Part shown: positions 19,128 through 30,194 of the stretch, piece by piece
Layout of the letters: the number at the start of each line of letters is the position of its first letter
Position numbering within the stretch: position 1 is the stretch's first letter
NCBI RefSeq assembly: GCF_002127535.1
Contig: NZ_MUBJ01000005.1
Coordinates: forward strand, 1 to 64,000
Reading direction: 5' to 3'
DNA from: Xenorhabdus vietnamensis
GTDB taxonomy: Bacteria > Pseudomonadota > Gammaproteobacteria > Enterobacterales > Enterobacteriaceae
Length of the DNA stretch: 64,000 nt
Notes under the pieces: model-generated
Database searches by the model: none
What the model was told of the DNA's origin: nothing
What the model saw: the letters and a program-made list of their open reading frames with translations, nothing else
Position numbers and translations under genes: made by a program

Positions 19128-19896
19128 TTCCGAAAAGTGCAATAATGCAGAAGGCGCGCTTAGTGGGGTTTGAAGCCTTAATCTATTCACGTTTCCACCT
19201 TCGCAGACGGCGGGGAGCAGCCATACTGTCACCTGATGTTTTCTGTCCGCATCAATGATGCTATTCGCAGTGACTCTGAACAGTATTTCCGACTTTATAA
19301 CCCCAAAAAGCCCGAACACAGGGGCTGTCAGAAAGCCTATTCTGGGCTGGTCATTGAAACCTGTAAAGCACGTCTGATGCAGCTTCGTGAGAACTGGCAG
19401 AATACCTGCAACCAGCACTTGAACGTGCACAGCGCCCGGAATGCATCGCGGAAGAAATCCAGAAAGCGACAAAAGCACTGATCGTCATCGGCAGTCAGAA
19501 TTGCGATGAAGAGCTACGGCAACTCAGAGAAAGCACTCAACGATTGAATGACGCGGCAACGCAATACTTTCATGCACTGGAGAATGACAGCCGGACAGAC
19601 TTGCTGCATAAACAGTCTCGGGAGATGGTGGCAGCATTGTAGAGCCTGAAAATAACCCTTTCAGACTCTCGCCATGCAGAGCAGCCTTGATAAGCTCAAT
19701 GAAATGTTTGGCAAAAAATGACCACAATGGCAGGAGATAGTAGAAGCATCTTTTGATGCACTGGATAAAAGACTCAAGGCAGCTTGTGACAGACTGGAAA
19801 AGTTAACAACTGATTGTAGCATGGCTTGCAGTTGGTGTGGTGGCGGTGGTTGTCACACTGTTTTTCCTAAAAAGATTTATCTTTATCCTGGTTTAG
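19128..19896 (+). pseudogene. Decayed gene remnant (coiled-coil, mobile-element-like), several frameshifts
   Basis: Protein-like stretches appear in turn in different forward frames. One runs from about 19236 (VRINDAIRSDSEQYFRLY, then CQKAYSGLVIETCKARLMQL). It continues in another frame as LQPALERAQRPECIAEEIQ through DEELRQLRESTQRLND to a stop at 19640. A third run contains ASFDALDKRLKAACDRLEK, and a last one, AVGVVAVVVTLFFLKRF, is a hydrophobic helix ending at 19894. The whole would encode a Gln/Glu-rich coiled-coil protein with a C-terminal membrane anchor. GC content is higher than in the flanking DNA. I cannot name the ancestor; plasmid mobilisation or phage-type helper proteins have this architecture. 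Confidence 0.5.
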
Positions 19897-19934
19897 GAAA
19901 ACATGAAAAACTATAAACTTAGTAGGAGACGTAC

Positions 19935-21182
19935 TTGAAGACGGAACAAAAATGGGTTCATGAATACAATATTTGGTTTTATGCACTATTCGGAACGGCA
20001 GTAGGCGCAGGAACCCTATTTCTCCCTATACAATTAGGACTATCCGGACCACTTGCTATGTTGGTTATGCTATTGATAGCATTCCCATTTACCTATTACC
20101 CTCACTTAGGTCTTGCACGTTATATCATTACCAGCGATTCCCATTCCCCCACATTACTCAGTGCAACCAAACAATATTATGGGGTCAGGATAGCTCGTAT
20201 CATCAACTTTTTTTACGCACTAACTTTCCTGCTTATTATTTTTGTTTATGCAATATCTATCACCAATTCCGTTAACATTTTGTTGCAGCAATTTTGGCAG
20301 ATTCAGCTTCCACGAACACTGATAGCGTTTATGGTAGTTCTAGGGTTACACCTAATTTTCTTATTGGGTAAAAAAATCACACTGAAATTCATGGGCGTGT
20401 TAATTCTTCCACTCATTCTTTACTTGCTGACATTATCTGTGACGCTTGTATTTCAATGGGATAGTGGAAACATTAAACATCTAATCAGCAATGTTCATAT
20501 TGATCTGGATTCAGTGAGAGCACTTTGGTTACTAATGCCAGTTATGGTATTCTCTTTCAGCCACACCCCAATCATGTCTACTTTTTCTAACCACTGTAAG
20601 CAAACCTATACAACAGATGCGGAACACCACATTAAACAGATTGTGAAACCCACTTATGCGCTAATTTGCATAGTCATTTTGTTCTTTGTATTTAGTTGTG
20701 TTTTAACGTTATCACCTCAGGAAATACAGGCAGCCAAAGACAACAATATTACCATTCTCAGCGCGATCGCGCAGAAAGAAGGCTTGTATTGGATAGCAAT
20801 AACAGCAACCCCTGTTGCTATCATTGCTATGACAAAATCATTCTTAGGAACTTATTTTGGGGCATTGGAGGGAGTCAAAGGATTAGTCGGAGCATTGGAG
20901 AGTAAAATTTTCCATCATAAAGAAAATAAAGTACGCGATAAGTTGATCGGCATGGCTATCGTTTTTTTCCTTACTTTAATGATTACTATTTGGAATCCGA
21001 ATACTCTGAACGTTATCGCAGGCATCACTGGACCTATGATTGCGCTTATTTTGTTTATTTTACCGTCTCTATCAACTTACTTGGTTGAGCCACTACGACC
21101 CTATCGTTCTTTTTCTAATTTGATGGTTCTACTAGTCGGTCTTGGTAGTTTTGGCATTGCTGTTTTTAGCCTTTTTAGCTGA
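19935..21182 (+). CDS. HAAAP-family amino acid permease
   Basis: 415 residues with 11 predicted membrane helices, an inner-membrane proton-linked permease of the hydroxy/aromatic amino acid family (TdcC, SdaC, YhaO relatives). The N-terminal block WFYALFGTAVGAGTLFLPIQ is the family signature, and MPVMVFSFSHTPIMSTFS matches the conserved helix that follows in serine and threonine carriers. The start is TTG at 19935 with AGGAG six bases ahead; no ATG fits. It stands alone after a decayed region, inside the truD-surE insertion. Substrate is not decided; serine or threonine is plausible. A second family member, CyuP, is at 40079. Confidence 0.85.
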   Translation: MKTEQKWVHEYNIWFYALFGTAVGAGTLFLPIQLGLSGPLAMLVMLLIAFPFTYYPHLGLARYIITSDSHSPTLLSATKQYYGVRIARIINFFYALTFLLIIFVYAISITNSVNILLQQFWQIQLPRTLIAFMVVLGLHLIFLLGKKITLKFMGVLILPLILYLLTLSVTLVFQWDSGNIKHLISNVHIDLDSVRALWLLMPVMVFSFSHTPIMSTFSNHCKQTYTTDAEHHIKQIVKPTYALICIVILFFVFSCVLTLSPQEIQAAKDNNITILSAIAQKEGLYWIAITATPVAIIAMTKSFLGTYFGALEGVKGLVGALESKIFHHKENKVRDKLIGMAIVFFLTLMITIWNPNTLNVIAGITGPMIALILFILPSLSTYLVEPLRPYRSFSNLMVLLVGLGSFGIAVFSLFS

Positions 21183-21659
21183 CAGTCATTCTCAATGGGG
21201 TTTCTGAAAATAATCGAATCCCCATGCTTTCATTATGACCCCCCCTGAGAACTGAAAAATCTGGGATTCTGGTGCATACACTCTATAGAACGTATTCAGC
21301 TTCTCCCGGATGCTGAAATTTCAGACATCTATGATAATGCAATGATTAAAAGCAAGTGAACTTTTCGAGGGAATGGTTTTTATCTTATACCCGCATATCC
21401 CGCATATCGTATAGATATATTAAATAACATAGTTTATTTATTGAGCCTCTTGAAAAAAAGTGGAGTTGCTTGCTGGCATTTATATGACCTGAATGCAAAG
21501 CACTCTACAAAACTGTCAACGTCATGCTAAGATCAAACAATTTTCTAATAGCCTGAATATTGTCCAATCATAGGTTACACCAAACAAGATAGGGCAATAT
21601 GCAGCGTAGGTTACAGTATAAATTCATGTTATTTTTAATTAAATCAATGAGATATATTA
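21183..21659 (+). other. Non-coding interval before surE
   Basis: ATGGGG (21195-21200) and CCCCAT (21220-21225) may form the end hairpin of the permease gene. A run at about 21288-21355 reads as IQLLPDAEISDIYDN followed by a stop, which may be the scrap of a transposase or other gene but is too short to name. CCCGCATAT occurs twice in tandem near 21400. The last 150 bases should contain the surE promoter; no motif is clear. Confidence 0.4.
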
Positions 21660-22424
21660 ATGTTGCGGATATTGCTGAGTAACGATGATGGTGTCACTGC
21701 GCCGGGTATCCAAACCTTAGCGGCTACATTGCGAAAACACTATCATGTTCAGGTGGTTGCACCTGACCGTAACCGTAGTGGTGCGTCGAATGCCTTAACG
21801 TTAGATCGTCCTTTGCGTATCAACACATTAAAAAATGGTGATATTTCCGTTCAGGAAGGTACACCGACGGATTGTGTCTATTTGGGTGTGAATAATCTGG
21901 TTCGTCCTCTTCCTGACATTGTGGTTTCCGGTATCAACTGTGGCCCTAACCTTGGTGATGACATTATTTACTCTGGTACGGTCGCAGCTGCTATGGAAGG
22001 GCGCCATTTAGGGTTACCCGCACTGGCGATATCACTTAATGGCGATATACATTATGAGACGGCGGCAGAAGTGACTGTGCGCTTATTGACTTTGTTGCAA
22101 AAATCTCCATTGAGAGCGGGCAATATTCTGAATATTAATGTACCTGATATCCCCATTGAACAAATCAAGGGGTTTCGGGTAACGCGATGCGGTAGCCGCA
22201 GTGCGGCTGAACAAGTTTATGCCTTGGAAGATCCCAAAGGCAATATGCTTTACTGGATAGGCCCTCCGGGAGAAAAGAGTGATTTTGGGCCTGAAACAGA
22301 TTTTGCTGCGGTAGAAGAAGGATTTGTTTCCATTACTCCCTTGCAAATAGATTTAACGGCCTATAAAGCCCAGGACCTGATAAGTGATTGGTTGGCAAAA
22401 GTCGGGGATATTGGGGAATGTTAA
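21660..22424 (+). CDS. surE: 5'/3'-nucleotidase SurE
   Basis: Stationary-phase survival phosphatase acting on nucleoside monophosphates and short polyphosphate. [16 protein letters not shown] carries the metal ligands D8 and D9; the [14 protein letters not shown] and NINVPD blocks are typical. 254 residues against 253 in E. coli. Its end overlaps the pcm start by seven bases. surE-pcm-nlpD-rpoS is the standard stress-response order. Confidence 0.97.
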   Translation: MLRILLSNDDGVTAPGIQTLAATLRKHYHVQVVAPDRNRSGASNALTLDRPLRINTLKNGDISVQEGTPTDCVYLGVNNLVRPLPDIVVSGINCGPNLGDDIIYSGTVAAAMEGRHLGLPALAISLNGDIHYETAAEVTVRLLTLLQKSPLRAGNILNINVPDIPIEQIKGFRVTRCGSRSAAEQVYALEDPKGNMLYWIGPPGEKSDFGPETDFAAVEEGFVSITPLQIDLTAYKAQDLISDWLAKVGDIGEC

Positions 22425-23044
22425 ACCGAACAATGAAAAATCTGCTGGCGCAATTGCGTCAGCAAGGAATTCACAATGAGAACTTGTTGGAGGTTATTGC
22501 CAAAGTACCTCGGGAATGTTTTGTCGATGAAGCCCTTGCTCATAAGGCATATGAAAATACCGCATTACCCATTGGTCATGGTCAAACCATATCCCAACCT
22601 TATATTGTTGCCCGCATGACAGAGTTACTGAATCTAACCCCTGAATCTGATGTATTGGAAATTGGCACAGGATCAGGTTATCAAACAGCGATACTTGCCC
22701 ATTTAGCCAGACATGTTTTCTCCGTGGAGCGGATTAAAGGATTGCAGTGGCAGGCTAAGCGCAGATTAAAGCAACTCGATCTCCACAATATCTCAACCCG
22801 CCATGGTGATGGCTGGGATGGATGGCCATCAAAAGGGCCGTTTGATGCCATAATTGTTACGGCCGCACCACCAGAAATTCCACAGGCGCTGCTCAACCAA
22901 CTTGCCGATGGAGGAGTGATGGTTTTGCCTGTCGGTGAATGTACTCAGTTATTAAAAGTGGTACATCGTTATGGGAATGATTTTCATGGCGACGTTATCG
23001 AACCCGTCCGTTTTGTACCCCTAATTCAAGGCGAGCTAGCATAG
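22418..23044 (+). CDS. pcm: Protein-L-isoaspartate O-methyltransferase
   Basis: Repairs isoaspartyl residues in aged proteins with SAM. From the ATG at 22418 it has 208 residues, the E. coli length; the open frame goes back to 22388 but those codons lie inside surE. Signatures: [30 protein letters not shown], the SAM motif [13 protein letters not shown] (about 80-92) and [10 protein letters not shown]. Translationally coupled to surE through the overlap. Confidence 0.96.
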   Translation: MLNRTMKNLLAQLRQQGIHNENLLEVIAKVPRECFVDEALAHKAYENTALPIGHGQTISQPYIVARMTELLNLTPESDVLEIGTGSGYQTAILAHLARHVFSVERIKGLQWQAKRRLKQLDLHNISTRHGDGWDGWPSKGPFDAIIVTAAPPEIPQALLNQLADGGVMVLPVGECTQLLKVVHRYGNDFHGDVIEPVRFVPLIQGELA

Positions 23045-23045
23045 T

Positions 23046-23092
23046 CAGCTGATTTATTTGATATATAGTTTCAAATTAGCTGTTATTTTTTC
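23046..23092 (+). terminator. Terminator-like hairpin after pcm
   Basis: CAGCTGATTT (23046-23055) can pair with AAATTAGCTG (23073-23082) with one mismatch, followed by TTATTTTTTC. This places a possible stop between surE-pcm and nlpD-rpoS. Confidence 0.5.
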
Positions 23093-23195
23093 TGAATTTA
23101 AGCAAAATGTCTCGCTTTAAATCTTTTGTAATTCTAAATTTCTTTATAAATCATAATCATTTACGCTTATATTTGCCTTTATAGGGGAATAAGGT

Positions 23196-24266
23196 ATGAA
23201 TCTAGAGAGCCCAGTGAAAAAAATAAAGTGGATAATAGCCAGCACCGTTATGGGAGTCGTACTGGCAGGTTGTAGCAATACGCCAAATCGCCCAGCCCCG
23301 ATAGTGAATATCGATAATAAGGAGAAAGACGGAGGATTATTCTCCAAACCGTCATCAGTTTCGACGCCAGTGCCATCTTATCCTCCTTTAATCTCAACGA
23401 ATCGCATATCAGATAATCATGCTGTCAAAAACCGCCAGCCAGTGAATAATTCTACTAATAGTAGTTCTTCTCAAGGGAGAATTATCTATAACCGTAACTA
23501 CGGGAATATCCCCAAAGGAAGCTATAACGGGAGTACTTATACTGTTAAACATGGGGATACCTTGTTTTATATAGCTTGGATTACAGGTGATGATTTTCGT
23601 GATATAGCGCACAAGAATAATATTTTAGAGCCTTATAGCTTAAATGTTGGTCAAGTCCTGAGAATGGGTAATGCAACCTCCAAAAATGGTGTATTAATAG
23701 CATCAAATAGTACCCAATCTAAAATTAAGCAGGTTGATTTTCAAAAAATTAATGCGTATCCTGCAAATATTGATAGACCAAGGTCAGAAAAAATGTTGCC
23801 AAGAGCAACTGTTTCTGTTAGCGACGATGCATCACCGAAAGTATCTACAGCAACAGATACGGGAATAAATAGCGCTATTAATGGTATTGATACGGTTAAT
23901 AGTTGGAGATGGCCGGCAGAAGGAAAAGTTCTTGAAGGTTTCTCTGATTCTCAAGGAGGGAATAAAGGCATTGATATTGCGGGGAGTCGTGGTCAACCCG
24001 TATTTGCAACAGCCGGTGGGAAAGTGGTTTATGTCGGAAATGCATTACGTGGATATGGAAATCTATTAATTATAAAACATAACGATGACTACCTAAGTGC
24101 CTATGCGCACAACGACACAATGTTGGTTCGTGAGCAGCAGGATGTCCAAGCGGGGCAAAAGATTGCCACTATGGGTAGTACCGGAACAAATTCAGTAAGA
24201 TTGCATTTTGAAATTCGCTATAAGGGAAAATCCGTAAATCCGCTGCGTTATCTTCAGCAGCGATAA
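23196..24266 (+). CDS. nlpD: Murein hydrolase activator NlpD (lipoprotein)
   Basis: Outer-membrane lipoprotein that activates the amidase AmiC at the septum. A signal peptide ends in the lipobox LAGC (C26). Then come a Ser/Pro/Asn-rich linker, one LysM domain (about 116-160, TYTVKHGDTLFYIAWITG) and a C-terminal LytM/M23 domain (about 245-352) with IDIAGSRGQPVFATAGGKV and LHFEIRYKGKSVNPL. The LytM metal site is degenerate, as in other NlpD proteins (RLHFE without the full H-x-x-x-D set). 356 residues. RBS GGGGAATAAGG precedes the ATG. The main rpoS promoter lies inside nlpD in E. coli; likely here too, not shown. Confidence 0.96.
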   Translation: MNLESPVKKIKWIIASTVMGVVLAGCSNTPNRPAPIVNIDNKEKDGGLFSKPSSVSTPVPSYPPLISTNRISDNHAVKNRQPVNNSTNSSSSQGRIIYNRNYGNIPKGSYNGSTYTVKHGDTLFYIAWITGDDFRDIAHKNNILEPYSLNVGQVLRMGNATSKNGVLIASNSTQSKIKQVDFQKINAYPANIDRPRSEKMLPRATVSVSDDASPKVSTATDTGINSAINGIDTVNSWRWPAEGKVLEGFSDSQGGNKGIDIAGSRGQPVFATAGGKVVYVGNALRGYGNLLIIKHNDDYLSAYAHNDTMLVREQQDVQAGQKIATMGSTGTNSVRLHFEIRYKGKSVNPLRYLQQR

Positions 24267-24270
24267 ACCG

Positions 24271-24294
24271 GGGCAGGATCTGAAATTCCTGCCC
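24271..24294 (+). promoter_or_regulatory. Hairpin in the rpoS leader
   Basis: GGGCAGGA (24271-24278) pairs perfectly with TCCTGCCC (24287-24294), right after the nlpD stop and 25 bases before the rpoS ATG. There is no T-run, so it is unlikely to terminate; it may shape the rpoS translation start region, which in E. coli is controlled by Hfq and small RNAs. Confidence 0.55.
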
Positions 24295-24319
24295 GCATTA
24301 TCACGGGTAGGAGCAGCTG

Positions 24320-25315
24320 ATGAGCCAAAGTACGCTTAAAGTTAATGAGTTGTATGATGATGCGGACTTAGACAAAAATAGCATGGAAGCTGATGACTTT
24401 GATGAAGCGTTGCTGAGAGATGAGGATGATGTAACTGGTCTTGATGAAGATCTGGGATTATTGCAAGGGATAAACCAACGTGTTCTTGATGCGACACAAC
24501 TTTATCTAGGAGAGATTGGTTTCTCACCTTTGCTAACAGCAGAGGAAGAGGTTCTTTTCGCCAGACGTGCATTGCGGGGAGATATTGCTGCACGCCAACG
24601 CATGATTGAAAGTAATTTGCGGTTAGTTGTAAAAATATCCCGCCGATACAGCAATCGTGGATTGGCACTGCTAGATCTGATTGAAGAAGGTAACCTTGGG
24701 CTTATTCGTGCGGTGGAAAAATTTGATCCTGAAAGAGGTTTTCGTTTTTCTACTTATGCAACATGGTGGATTCGTCAAACAATTGAACGAGCCATCATGA
24801 ATCAAACTCGCACAATTCGTCTGCCTATTCACATAGTCAAAGAGTTGAATGTCTATTTACGTACTGCAAGAGAGCTGGCACACAAATTGGATCATGAACC
24901 TAGTATCGAAGAAATTGCGGAAAAACTGGATAAACCCATTGAAGACGTGAGCCGTATGATGCGGCTTAACGAACGCATTACTTCTGTTGATACACCAATT
25001 AGTGGTGATTCAGATAAAGCATTATTGGATGTTTTATCTGATGAAAATGACTCAGGGCCAGAAACAACCATTCAAGATGATGATATGAAACAAAGCATTG
25101 TGAAATGGTTGTTTGAACTAAATGCAAAACAGCGCGAAGTATTGGCCCGTCGTTTCGGTTTACTTGGATACGAAGCTGAAACATTAGAAGATGTTGGGCG
25201 AGAAATTGGATTAACAAGGGAGAGAGTTCGCCAGATTCAGGTTGAGGGATTGCGTCGTCTTAGAGACATATTGCATACCCAAGGCTTGAATATAGAATCA
25301 TTATTTCATACTTAA
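24320..25315 (+). CDS. rpoS: RNA polymerase sigma factor RpoS (sigma-38)
   Basis: Master sigma factor of stationary phase and general stress. 331 residues. Visible are the [17 protein letters not shown] region 1.2, [11 protein letters not shown] and [20 protein letters not shown] then [10 protein letters not shown] (region 2), [15 protein letters not shown] (region 3) and [19 protein letters not shown] (region 4.2 helix-turn-helix). AGGAG lies 7 bases ahead of the ATG. Strong terminator at 25454. Confidence 0.98.
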   Translation: MSQSTLKVNELYDDADLDKNSMEADDFDEALLRDEDDVTGLDEDLGLLQGINQRVLDATQLYLGEIGFSPLLTAEEEVLFARRALRGDIAARQRMIESNLRLVVKISRRYSNRGLALLDLIEEGNLGLIRAVEKFDPERGFRFSTYATWWIRQTIERAIMNQTRTIRLPIHIVKELNVYLRTARELAHKLDHEPSIEEIAEKLDKPIEDVSRMMRLNERITSVDTPISGDSDKALLDVLSDENDSGPETTIQDDDMKQSIVKWLFELNAKQREVLARRFGLLGYEAETLEDVGREIGLTRERVRQIQVEGLRRLRDILHTQGLNIESLFHT

Positions 25316-25453
25316 TTCTTCATACCTGAGAAATTAAAATTGCAACATAGTGGAAAATAAACGAATTTCCAGAACATCACTGGATGTATGGGATGAGTGA
25401 AAATAATTCACGAAGTAGCAATTAAAAAGATAAAGTATATTATCTCGTACCCT

Positions 25454-25482
25454 AAGGTGGGCTTATTTAGCCCACCTTTTAT
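25454..25482 (+). terminator. Rho-independent terminator after rpoS
   Basis: AAGGTGGGC (25454-25462) pairs with GCCCACCTT (25470-25478) around TTATTTA, with TTTTATT after it. It lies 139 bases past the rpoS stop and could also serve miaE from the other strand. Confidence 0.9.
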
Positions 25483-25529
25483 TCACTTATTTATATTTTC
25501 ATTACTACTGAGTATTTTATTAATCAATT

Positions 25530-26354
25530 TCAGGTAATGGGAATGCCGCTATGAAATTTGAAATCATAATCGGGTGCTTGAATAAGTTCCGCTTCAATCT
25601 GACCAAAATAATTCACCCTTGCAGTAATATCTTCTTTGGATATCGATTGAGCCAGTGTCAAATAATCTTGATAATGGCGAGCTTCTGAGCGGAGAAGAGA
25701 AATATAAAACTTACCTAAATCCTCATCCAGATGGGGAGCCAGTTTTGCGAAACGTTCACATGAACGCGCTTCAATATAGGCACCAATAATCAACTTATCG
25801 ACTAATGTATAAGGCTCATGATTGGTAATATGCTGAAATAGAGATTTAGCATAGCGGCTGGCGCTGATACTATCGTAGCTTATTTCTCTGGCATCCATAA
25901 TTTCCAATACTTGATAAAAATGATGCAACTCTTCTTTAATCAATAACACCATTTTATCAATGAGATCCTGACTATAAAGTGATTTTGCCCTAGCAATAAT
26001 TTGCTTGGTGACCTGGTTTTTTCCTTTCAACGAATGGATGTCGCCAATTTTTTTATAGGCAAAATCTTCGTAGGGCTGAAACCAAGCCAGCAGCGTATCC
26101 GCACTCTCAGGATCAACCGCATATTTACGAATTAAGAACATGGCACTTTGTGCCGCTTTCAATTCACATAGCAGATGATCACGCAACAAAATCGGCAAAC
26201 TTTCGGGTTGCCGAGCTTTTTCTACCCATTGGTCAGGAGTTACACACTGTAAAAATTGATAAATGGGTGCTAGCAGATTGCTATCAAACTTCATTGCTGC
26301 ACCGTTCATCGTAGTTTCATCTGTTGCGATTCCATTCGTTGATATTTCATTCAT
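25530..26354 (-). CDS. miaE: tRNA-(ms2io6A) hydroxylase MiaE
   Basis: Non-haem di-iron monooxygenase that hydroxylates the ms2i6A37 nucleoside of tRNAs reading UNN codons; needs oxygen. The iron ligands sit in ferritin-like helices: E in LCELKAAQSA, KEELHHF, IEARSCERF and RSEARHYQDY. About 274 residues from the ATG at 26354, which overlaps the end of mutS; the open frame extends 33 bases further, inside mutS. The first 20 or so residues are low complexity (Asn/Thr/Met) and the ATG of MKFDSNLLAP is an alternative start. Cotranscribed with mutS. Confidence 0.93.
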   Translation of the reverse strand: MNEISTNGIATDETTMNGAAMKFDSNLLAPIYQFLQCVTPDQWVEKARQPESLPILLRDHLLCELKAAQSAMFLIRKYAVDPESADTLLAWFQPYEDFAYKKIGDIHSLKGKNQVTKQIIARAKSLYSQDLIDKMVLLIKEELHHFYQVLEIMDAREISYDSISASRYAKSLFQHITNHEPYTLVDKLIIGAYIEARSCERFAKLAPHLDEDLGKFYISLLRSEARHYQDYLTLAQSISKEDITARVNYFGQIEAELIQAPDYDFKFHSGIPIT

Positions 26355-26356
26355 TG

Positions 26357-28933
26357 TTAAACCATGTCTTTCAGACGATAAATCCATTCCAATGCCTGAC
26401 GTGGTGTCAAGGTATCTGGATTAAGGTTTTCCAATGCTTCAACTGCCGGAGATGTTTCTTCTGTCAGCAAGGTTAATTGCGGTGTATCGACATGGCTTGC
26501 TGCCGCATTATTGGAGTGTGATTCTAACTCCTTCAACTTTTGACGGGCACGTTTAATCACTTCGCGCGGGACACCAGCCAACGAGGCGACAGCCAGCCCA
26601 TAACTCTTGCTTGCTGCTCCTTCCTGCACATTGTGCATGAAAGCAATGGTATCGCCATGCTCGACAGCATCAAGGTGAATATTGACAACGCCTTCCAGTT
26701 TTTCTGGCAGTGTTGTCAGTTCGAAATAGTGAGTGGCGAACAATGTCATTGCTTTTATGCGGTTGGCTAAATTTTCCGCACAAGCCCACGCAAGTGATAA
26801 ACCATCATAAGTTGATGTACCACGGCCGATCTCATCCATCAAAACCAGACTATATTCGGTCGCGTTATGCAAAATATTGGCAGTTTCCGTCATTTCCACC
26901 ATAAAGGTAGAACGCCCTGATGCCAGATCATCAGATGCCCCGACACGAGTAAAGATGCGATCGACAGGACCAATAACTGCTTTTTCGGCAGGAACAAAGC
27001 TTCCAATATATGCCAGCAATGTAATCAAGGCTGCCTGACGCATATAGGTGCTTTTCCCCCCCATATTCGGCCCTGTGACAATCAGCAAACGGCGTTGTGA
27101 TGAGAGTGTCAATGGGTTAGAAATAAACGGTTCACTCAATACTTGTTCGACAACCGGATGCCGACCGCCAGTGATCTGAATACCGACTTTATCCATCAGT
27201 GTCGGACAAGTGTAATTCAGGGTTTCAGCACGTTCAGCAAGGTTTGCCAGTACATCCAGTTCTGACAGCGCTTCGGCACAAGTCTGCAAATCGGCCAGAT
27301 GAGGCAACAACAAATCGAACAGCTCTTCGTACAAGGCTTTTTCGATGGCAAGAGCCTTGCCTTTGGAGGTCAGTACCTTGTCTTCATATTCTTTTAATTC
27401 AGGAATGATATAGCGTTCTGCATTTTTCAGCGTTTGACGGCGAACATAATGGATTGGTACTAAATGGCTTTGTCCACGACTGACCTGAATATAGTAACCA
27501 TGCACCGCATTGAACCCTACTTTCAGGGTATCAATACCGAGTTTTTCACGTTCGCGGATCTCCAGTTTATCCAGATAATCGCTGGCTCCATCGGCCAACG
27601 CTCGCCACTCATCCAGTTCGGCATTATAACCCGTGGCAATTACACCACCGTCACGCACCAAAACAGGAGGTGTTTCGACAACCGCATTCTCCAAGAGTGT
27701 CTGCAATTCCTCAAAATGTCCCACACGCTGCTGTAGCGCCAGAATATAAGGGGAATCAGAGGATGTCATGATCTGGTGAATATCGGGTAATTGCTGGAAA
27801 GCATGGCGCATTCTGGCCAGATCACGGGGACGGGCAGAACGGAGAGCTAGACGGCCAAGCACACGCTCTAAATCACCGACCTGACGCAAAAACGGCTGCA
27901 ATTCATAACCAATTTCCTGTAACGCGGAAATGGCTTGCTGACGGTTTTCCAACACATCTTTATTGCGGATTGGCGTATGTAGCCAGCGTTTCAGCATACG
28001 ACTGCCCATTGGTGTCACACACTGATCGAGAACTGAAGCCAATGTATTCTCAATACCGCCGGATAAGTTTTGCGTCAATTCCAGATTACGGCGGGTGGCG
28101 GCATCCATAATGACGGTTTCCTGCTGACGTTCCATCGTAAGGCTGCGGATATGGGGCAGGGCAGTGCGTTGAGTATCTTTGACATATTGCAGCAAACAGC
28201 CAGCTGCACGAAGGGCGAGCATCGCCTTTTCCACACCGAAGCCAATTAGGTCACGTGTGCCAAATTGCAAATTAAGTTGCTGTCTTGCCGTGTCCAGCTC
28301 AAATTCCCACATTGGGCGCCGACGCAGGCCATGACAACGTTCAATCAATGCCATATGGTCAAATGTTTCAGGATAGAGCAGTTCCGCAGGACGAGTTCGT
28401 TGCAATTCTGCGGCAATGGTATCTTCATCGGCCATTTCGGAAACGCGGAAACGACCAGAAGTGATATCCAATGTGGCGTAACCAAAACCCTGGATATCAT
28501 GCCAGATAGCAGCCAGCAGATTATCCTGACGCTCCTGTAGCAAAGCCTCATCTGTCACTGTACCGGGGGTTACAATACGTACAACTTTGCGTTCAACAGG
28601 GCCTTTACTGGTTGCAGGGTCGCCAACTTGTTCGCAGATCGCCGCAGATTCACCGAGTTGTACCAGTTTTGCCAGATAGTTTTCGATTGCGTGATAAGGA
28701 ACGCCCGCCATGGGAATAGGTTGACCAGCCGATTGTCCGCGTTTGGTTAGTGAAATATCCAGTAACTTTGAGGCTTTTTTGGCATCGTCAAAGAACAACT
28801 CATAAAAGTCTCCCATCCGATAAAGCAGCAGGATATCCGGGTGCTGCGCTTTCAATCGCAGATACTGCTGCATCATGGGAGTATGGTTATCTAAATCCTT
28901 TGCTGGAGATTCTTTCATATTGACTTGATTCAA
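26357..28933 (-). CDS. mutS: DNA mismatch repair protein MutS
   Basis: Mismatch recognition ATPase. 858 residues. The mismatch-binding Phe-x-Glu is in [10 protein letters not shown] (about 39-48); the Walker A is [13 protein letters not shown] (about 618-630), Walker [13 protein letters not shown], and the C-terminal [16 protein letters not shown] block is present as [18 protein letters not shown]. The first start is TTG at 28933 with AGGAAT about nine bases ahead; the ATG at 28918 has no clear ribosome site, so TTG is preferred but not sure. The stop overlaps the start of miaE. Confidence 0.97.
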   Translation of the reverse strand: MNQVNMKESPAKDLDNHTPMMQQYLRLKAQHPDILLLYRMGDFYELFFDDAKKASKLLDISLTKRGQSAGQPIPMAGVPYHAIENYLAKLVQLGESAAICEQVGDPATSKGPVERKVVRIVTPGTVTDEALLQERQDNLLAAIWHDIQGFGYATLDITSGRFRVSEMADEDTIAAELQRTRPAELLYPETFDHMALIERCHGLRRRPMWEFELDTARQQLNLQFGTRDLIGFGVEKAMLALRAAGCLLQYVKDTQRTALPHIRSLTMERQQETVIMDAATRRNLELTQNLSGGIENTLASVLDQCVTPMGSRMLKRWLHTPIRNKDVLENRQQAISALQEIGYELQPFLRQVGDLERVLGRLALRSARPRDLARMRHAFQQLPDIHQIMTSSDSPYILALQQRVGHFEELQTLLENAVVETPPVLVRDGGVIATGYNAELDEWRALADGASDYLDKLEIREREKLGIDTLKVGFNAVHGYYIQVSRGQSHLVPIHYVRRQTLKNAERYIIPELKEYEDKVLTSKGKALAIEKALYEELFDLLLPHLADLQTCAEALSELDVLANLAERAETLNYTCPTLMDKVGIQITGGRHPVVEQVLSEPFISNPLTLSSQRRLLIVTGPNMGGKSTYMRQAALITLLAYIGSFVPAEKAVIGPVDRIFTRVGASDDLASGRSTFMVEMTETANILHNATEYSLVLMDEIGRGTSTYDGLSLAWACAENLANRIKAMTLFATHYFELTTLPEKLEGVVNIHLDAVEHGDTIAFMHNVQEGAASKSYGLAVASLAGVPREVIKRARQKLKELESHSNNAAASHVDTPQLTLLTEETSPAVEALENLNPDTLTPRQALEWIYRLKDMV

Positions 28934-29391
28934 TTCTATTATTCCTGTTGTCTCAGTTGGGCTATCGACGCTCAGTCAACCCATCTAAAATGACAAAACC
29001 TAAATATAATCAGCTAAGGATGGAACGCTAACAAACCTCATCCTGGGCGAAAACGCTATCTTATCACTGATAATCTGTGTGATTCACCTGTGGATTTGAT
29101 TAGGAAGATTTTGTCGCTAGGTTAGCAGGAATACTCGCAGGAATGTATCAGATTTTTGTATAATTCAGCAGGATTGCGAAGCGGCTCGATTAAATCCCTA
29201 CCATCATGACATTATGCTTTAATGAAAGATGATATACGTTCCATGAGTAAAATTGCTTATGAATAAATACGCTCACTGGCTGCATTGAGCAAAGAAAAGA
29301 GGCTATTGGTGGGTTGAATAATCAAAAGAATGGGCCATGTATTTTATAATTACTTGTTTTCAAATTATTAAATACATGACCAACAGAATAG
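28934..29391. other. Non-coding interval upstream of mutS
   Basis: 458 bases without a supportable gene, between the mutS start and the stop of the pRiA4b-type gene (both leftward). The 80 bases nearest mutS should contain its promoter. No repeat, terminator or recognisable binding site stands out. Confidence 0.4.
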
Positions 29392-29997
29392 TCATTCGAA
29401 TAGTGGTAAATAACGATCCCTTGACCAACGATAATATAAAGCCAGTCTATTATTCACTTCTTCCATATTGAATTTTTCAGGGGAAAAAATTTTATCGGGG
29501 GAAACATCAGATTTGCCACTAATCCATTTAAATGTTTCGAGATAATCTTCATGGCTTGGATCGTTGATAATATTGATCAGATCAATATAGCCATATGCAC
29601 CACCAGAATCTTCTGGAGGACAGGCTTGCTGACCATCAAGACAGAAAATAGGCATAGGAAGTTCGTCACGGGAATAGTTACTGTTTTCAAGAACAATTTC
29701 ATGTTCCCAGCAGTCACCGAAATCGTAAATGTAAACGAATTTATTGCCTTTCCTTTTGATTAATGAATTAAGCCTAACTTTTCCTTCTTCTTTACCATCT
29801 TCAGGTTCTTCTGGCGTTTCAGTAAAGCATTTAACACCAAAAATAAACTCATGTAAGTGGCAATCATGCCAGCCCATCACTGTTTGTATCACATCGTGTA
29901 ATCGATCCAATGAAATACTGGATGGAACAACAAAACGACGCCATATACTAGGTTCAGCTTCGATAAGTGTAATTTTCAGCAAATAGAACTTTTCCAT
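29392..29997 (-). CDS. Plasmid pRiA4b ORF-3-type protein
   Basis: 201 residues, cytoplasmic, of the pRiA4b ORF-3-like family. The start LLKITLIEAEPSIWRRF is the typical entry strand and motif (P-x-I/V-W-R-R), followed by LDRLHDVIQTVMGWHDCHLH, then VYIYDFGDCWEHEIVLE and the late SGGAYGY block. The biochemical role is unknown; family members are often near mobile elements. A single gene, with a start supported by the family N-terminus (MEKFYLLKI). Nothing in the neighbourhood explains its job. Confidence 0.85.
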   Translation of the reverse strand: MEKFYLLKITLIEAEPSIWRRFVVPSSISLDRLHDVIQTVMGWHDCHLHEFIFGVKCFTETPEEPEDGKEEGKVRLNSLIKRKGNKFVYIYDFGDCWEHEIVLENSNYSRDELPMPIFCLDGQQACPPEDSGGAYGYIDLINIINDPSHEDYLETFKWISGKSDVSPDKIFSPEKFNMEEVNNRLALYYRWSRDRYLPLFE

Positions 29998-30194
29998 TTA
30001 TCATCCTTTTGAATTGATGAGTTGCAAGAAAAATAGAACGTTTTTTGTTCGCTAAATTATTAGTATGAAGGTGTTTACATTGGAATACGAACTTTTTTAG
30101 ACAAATTTGAGATAAACATTGGCTTGAGTTGTTAACGAATGTAAGTGCATTATTAAAAAGGAACCTACATAAATAGAATTAAGAGAAAAACAAT

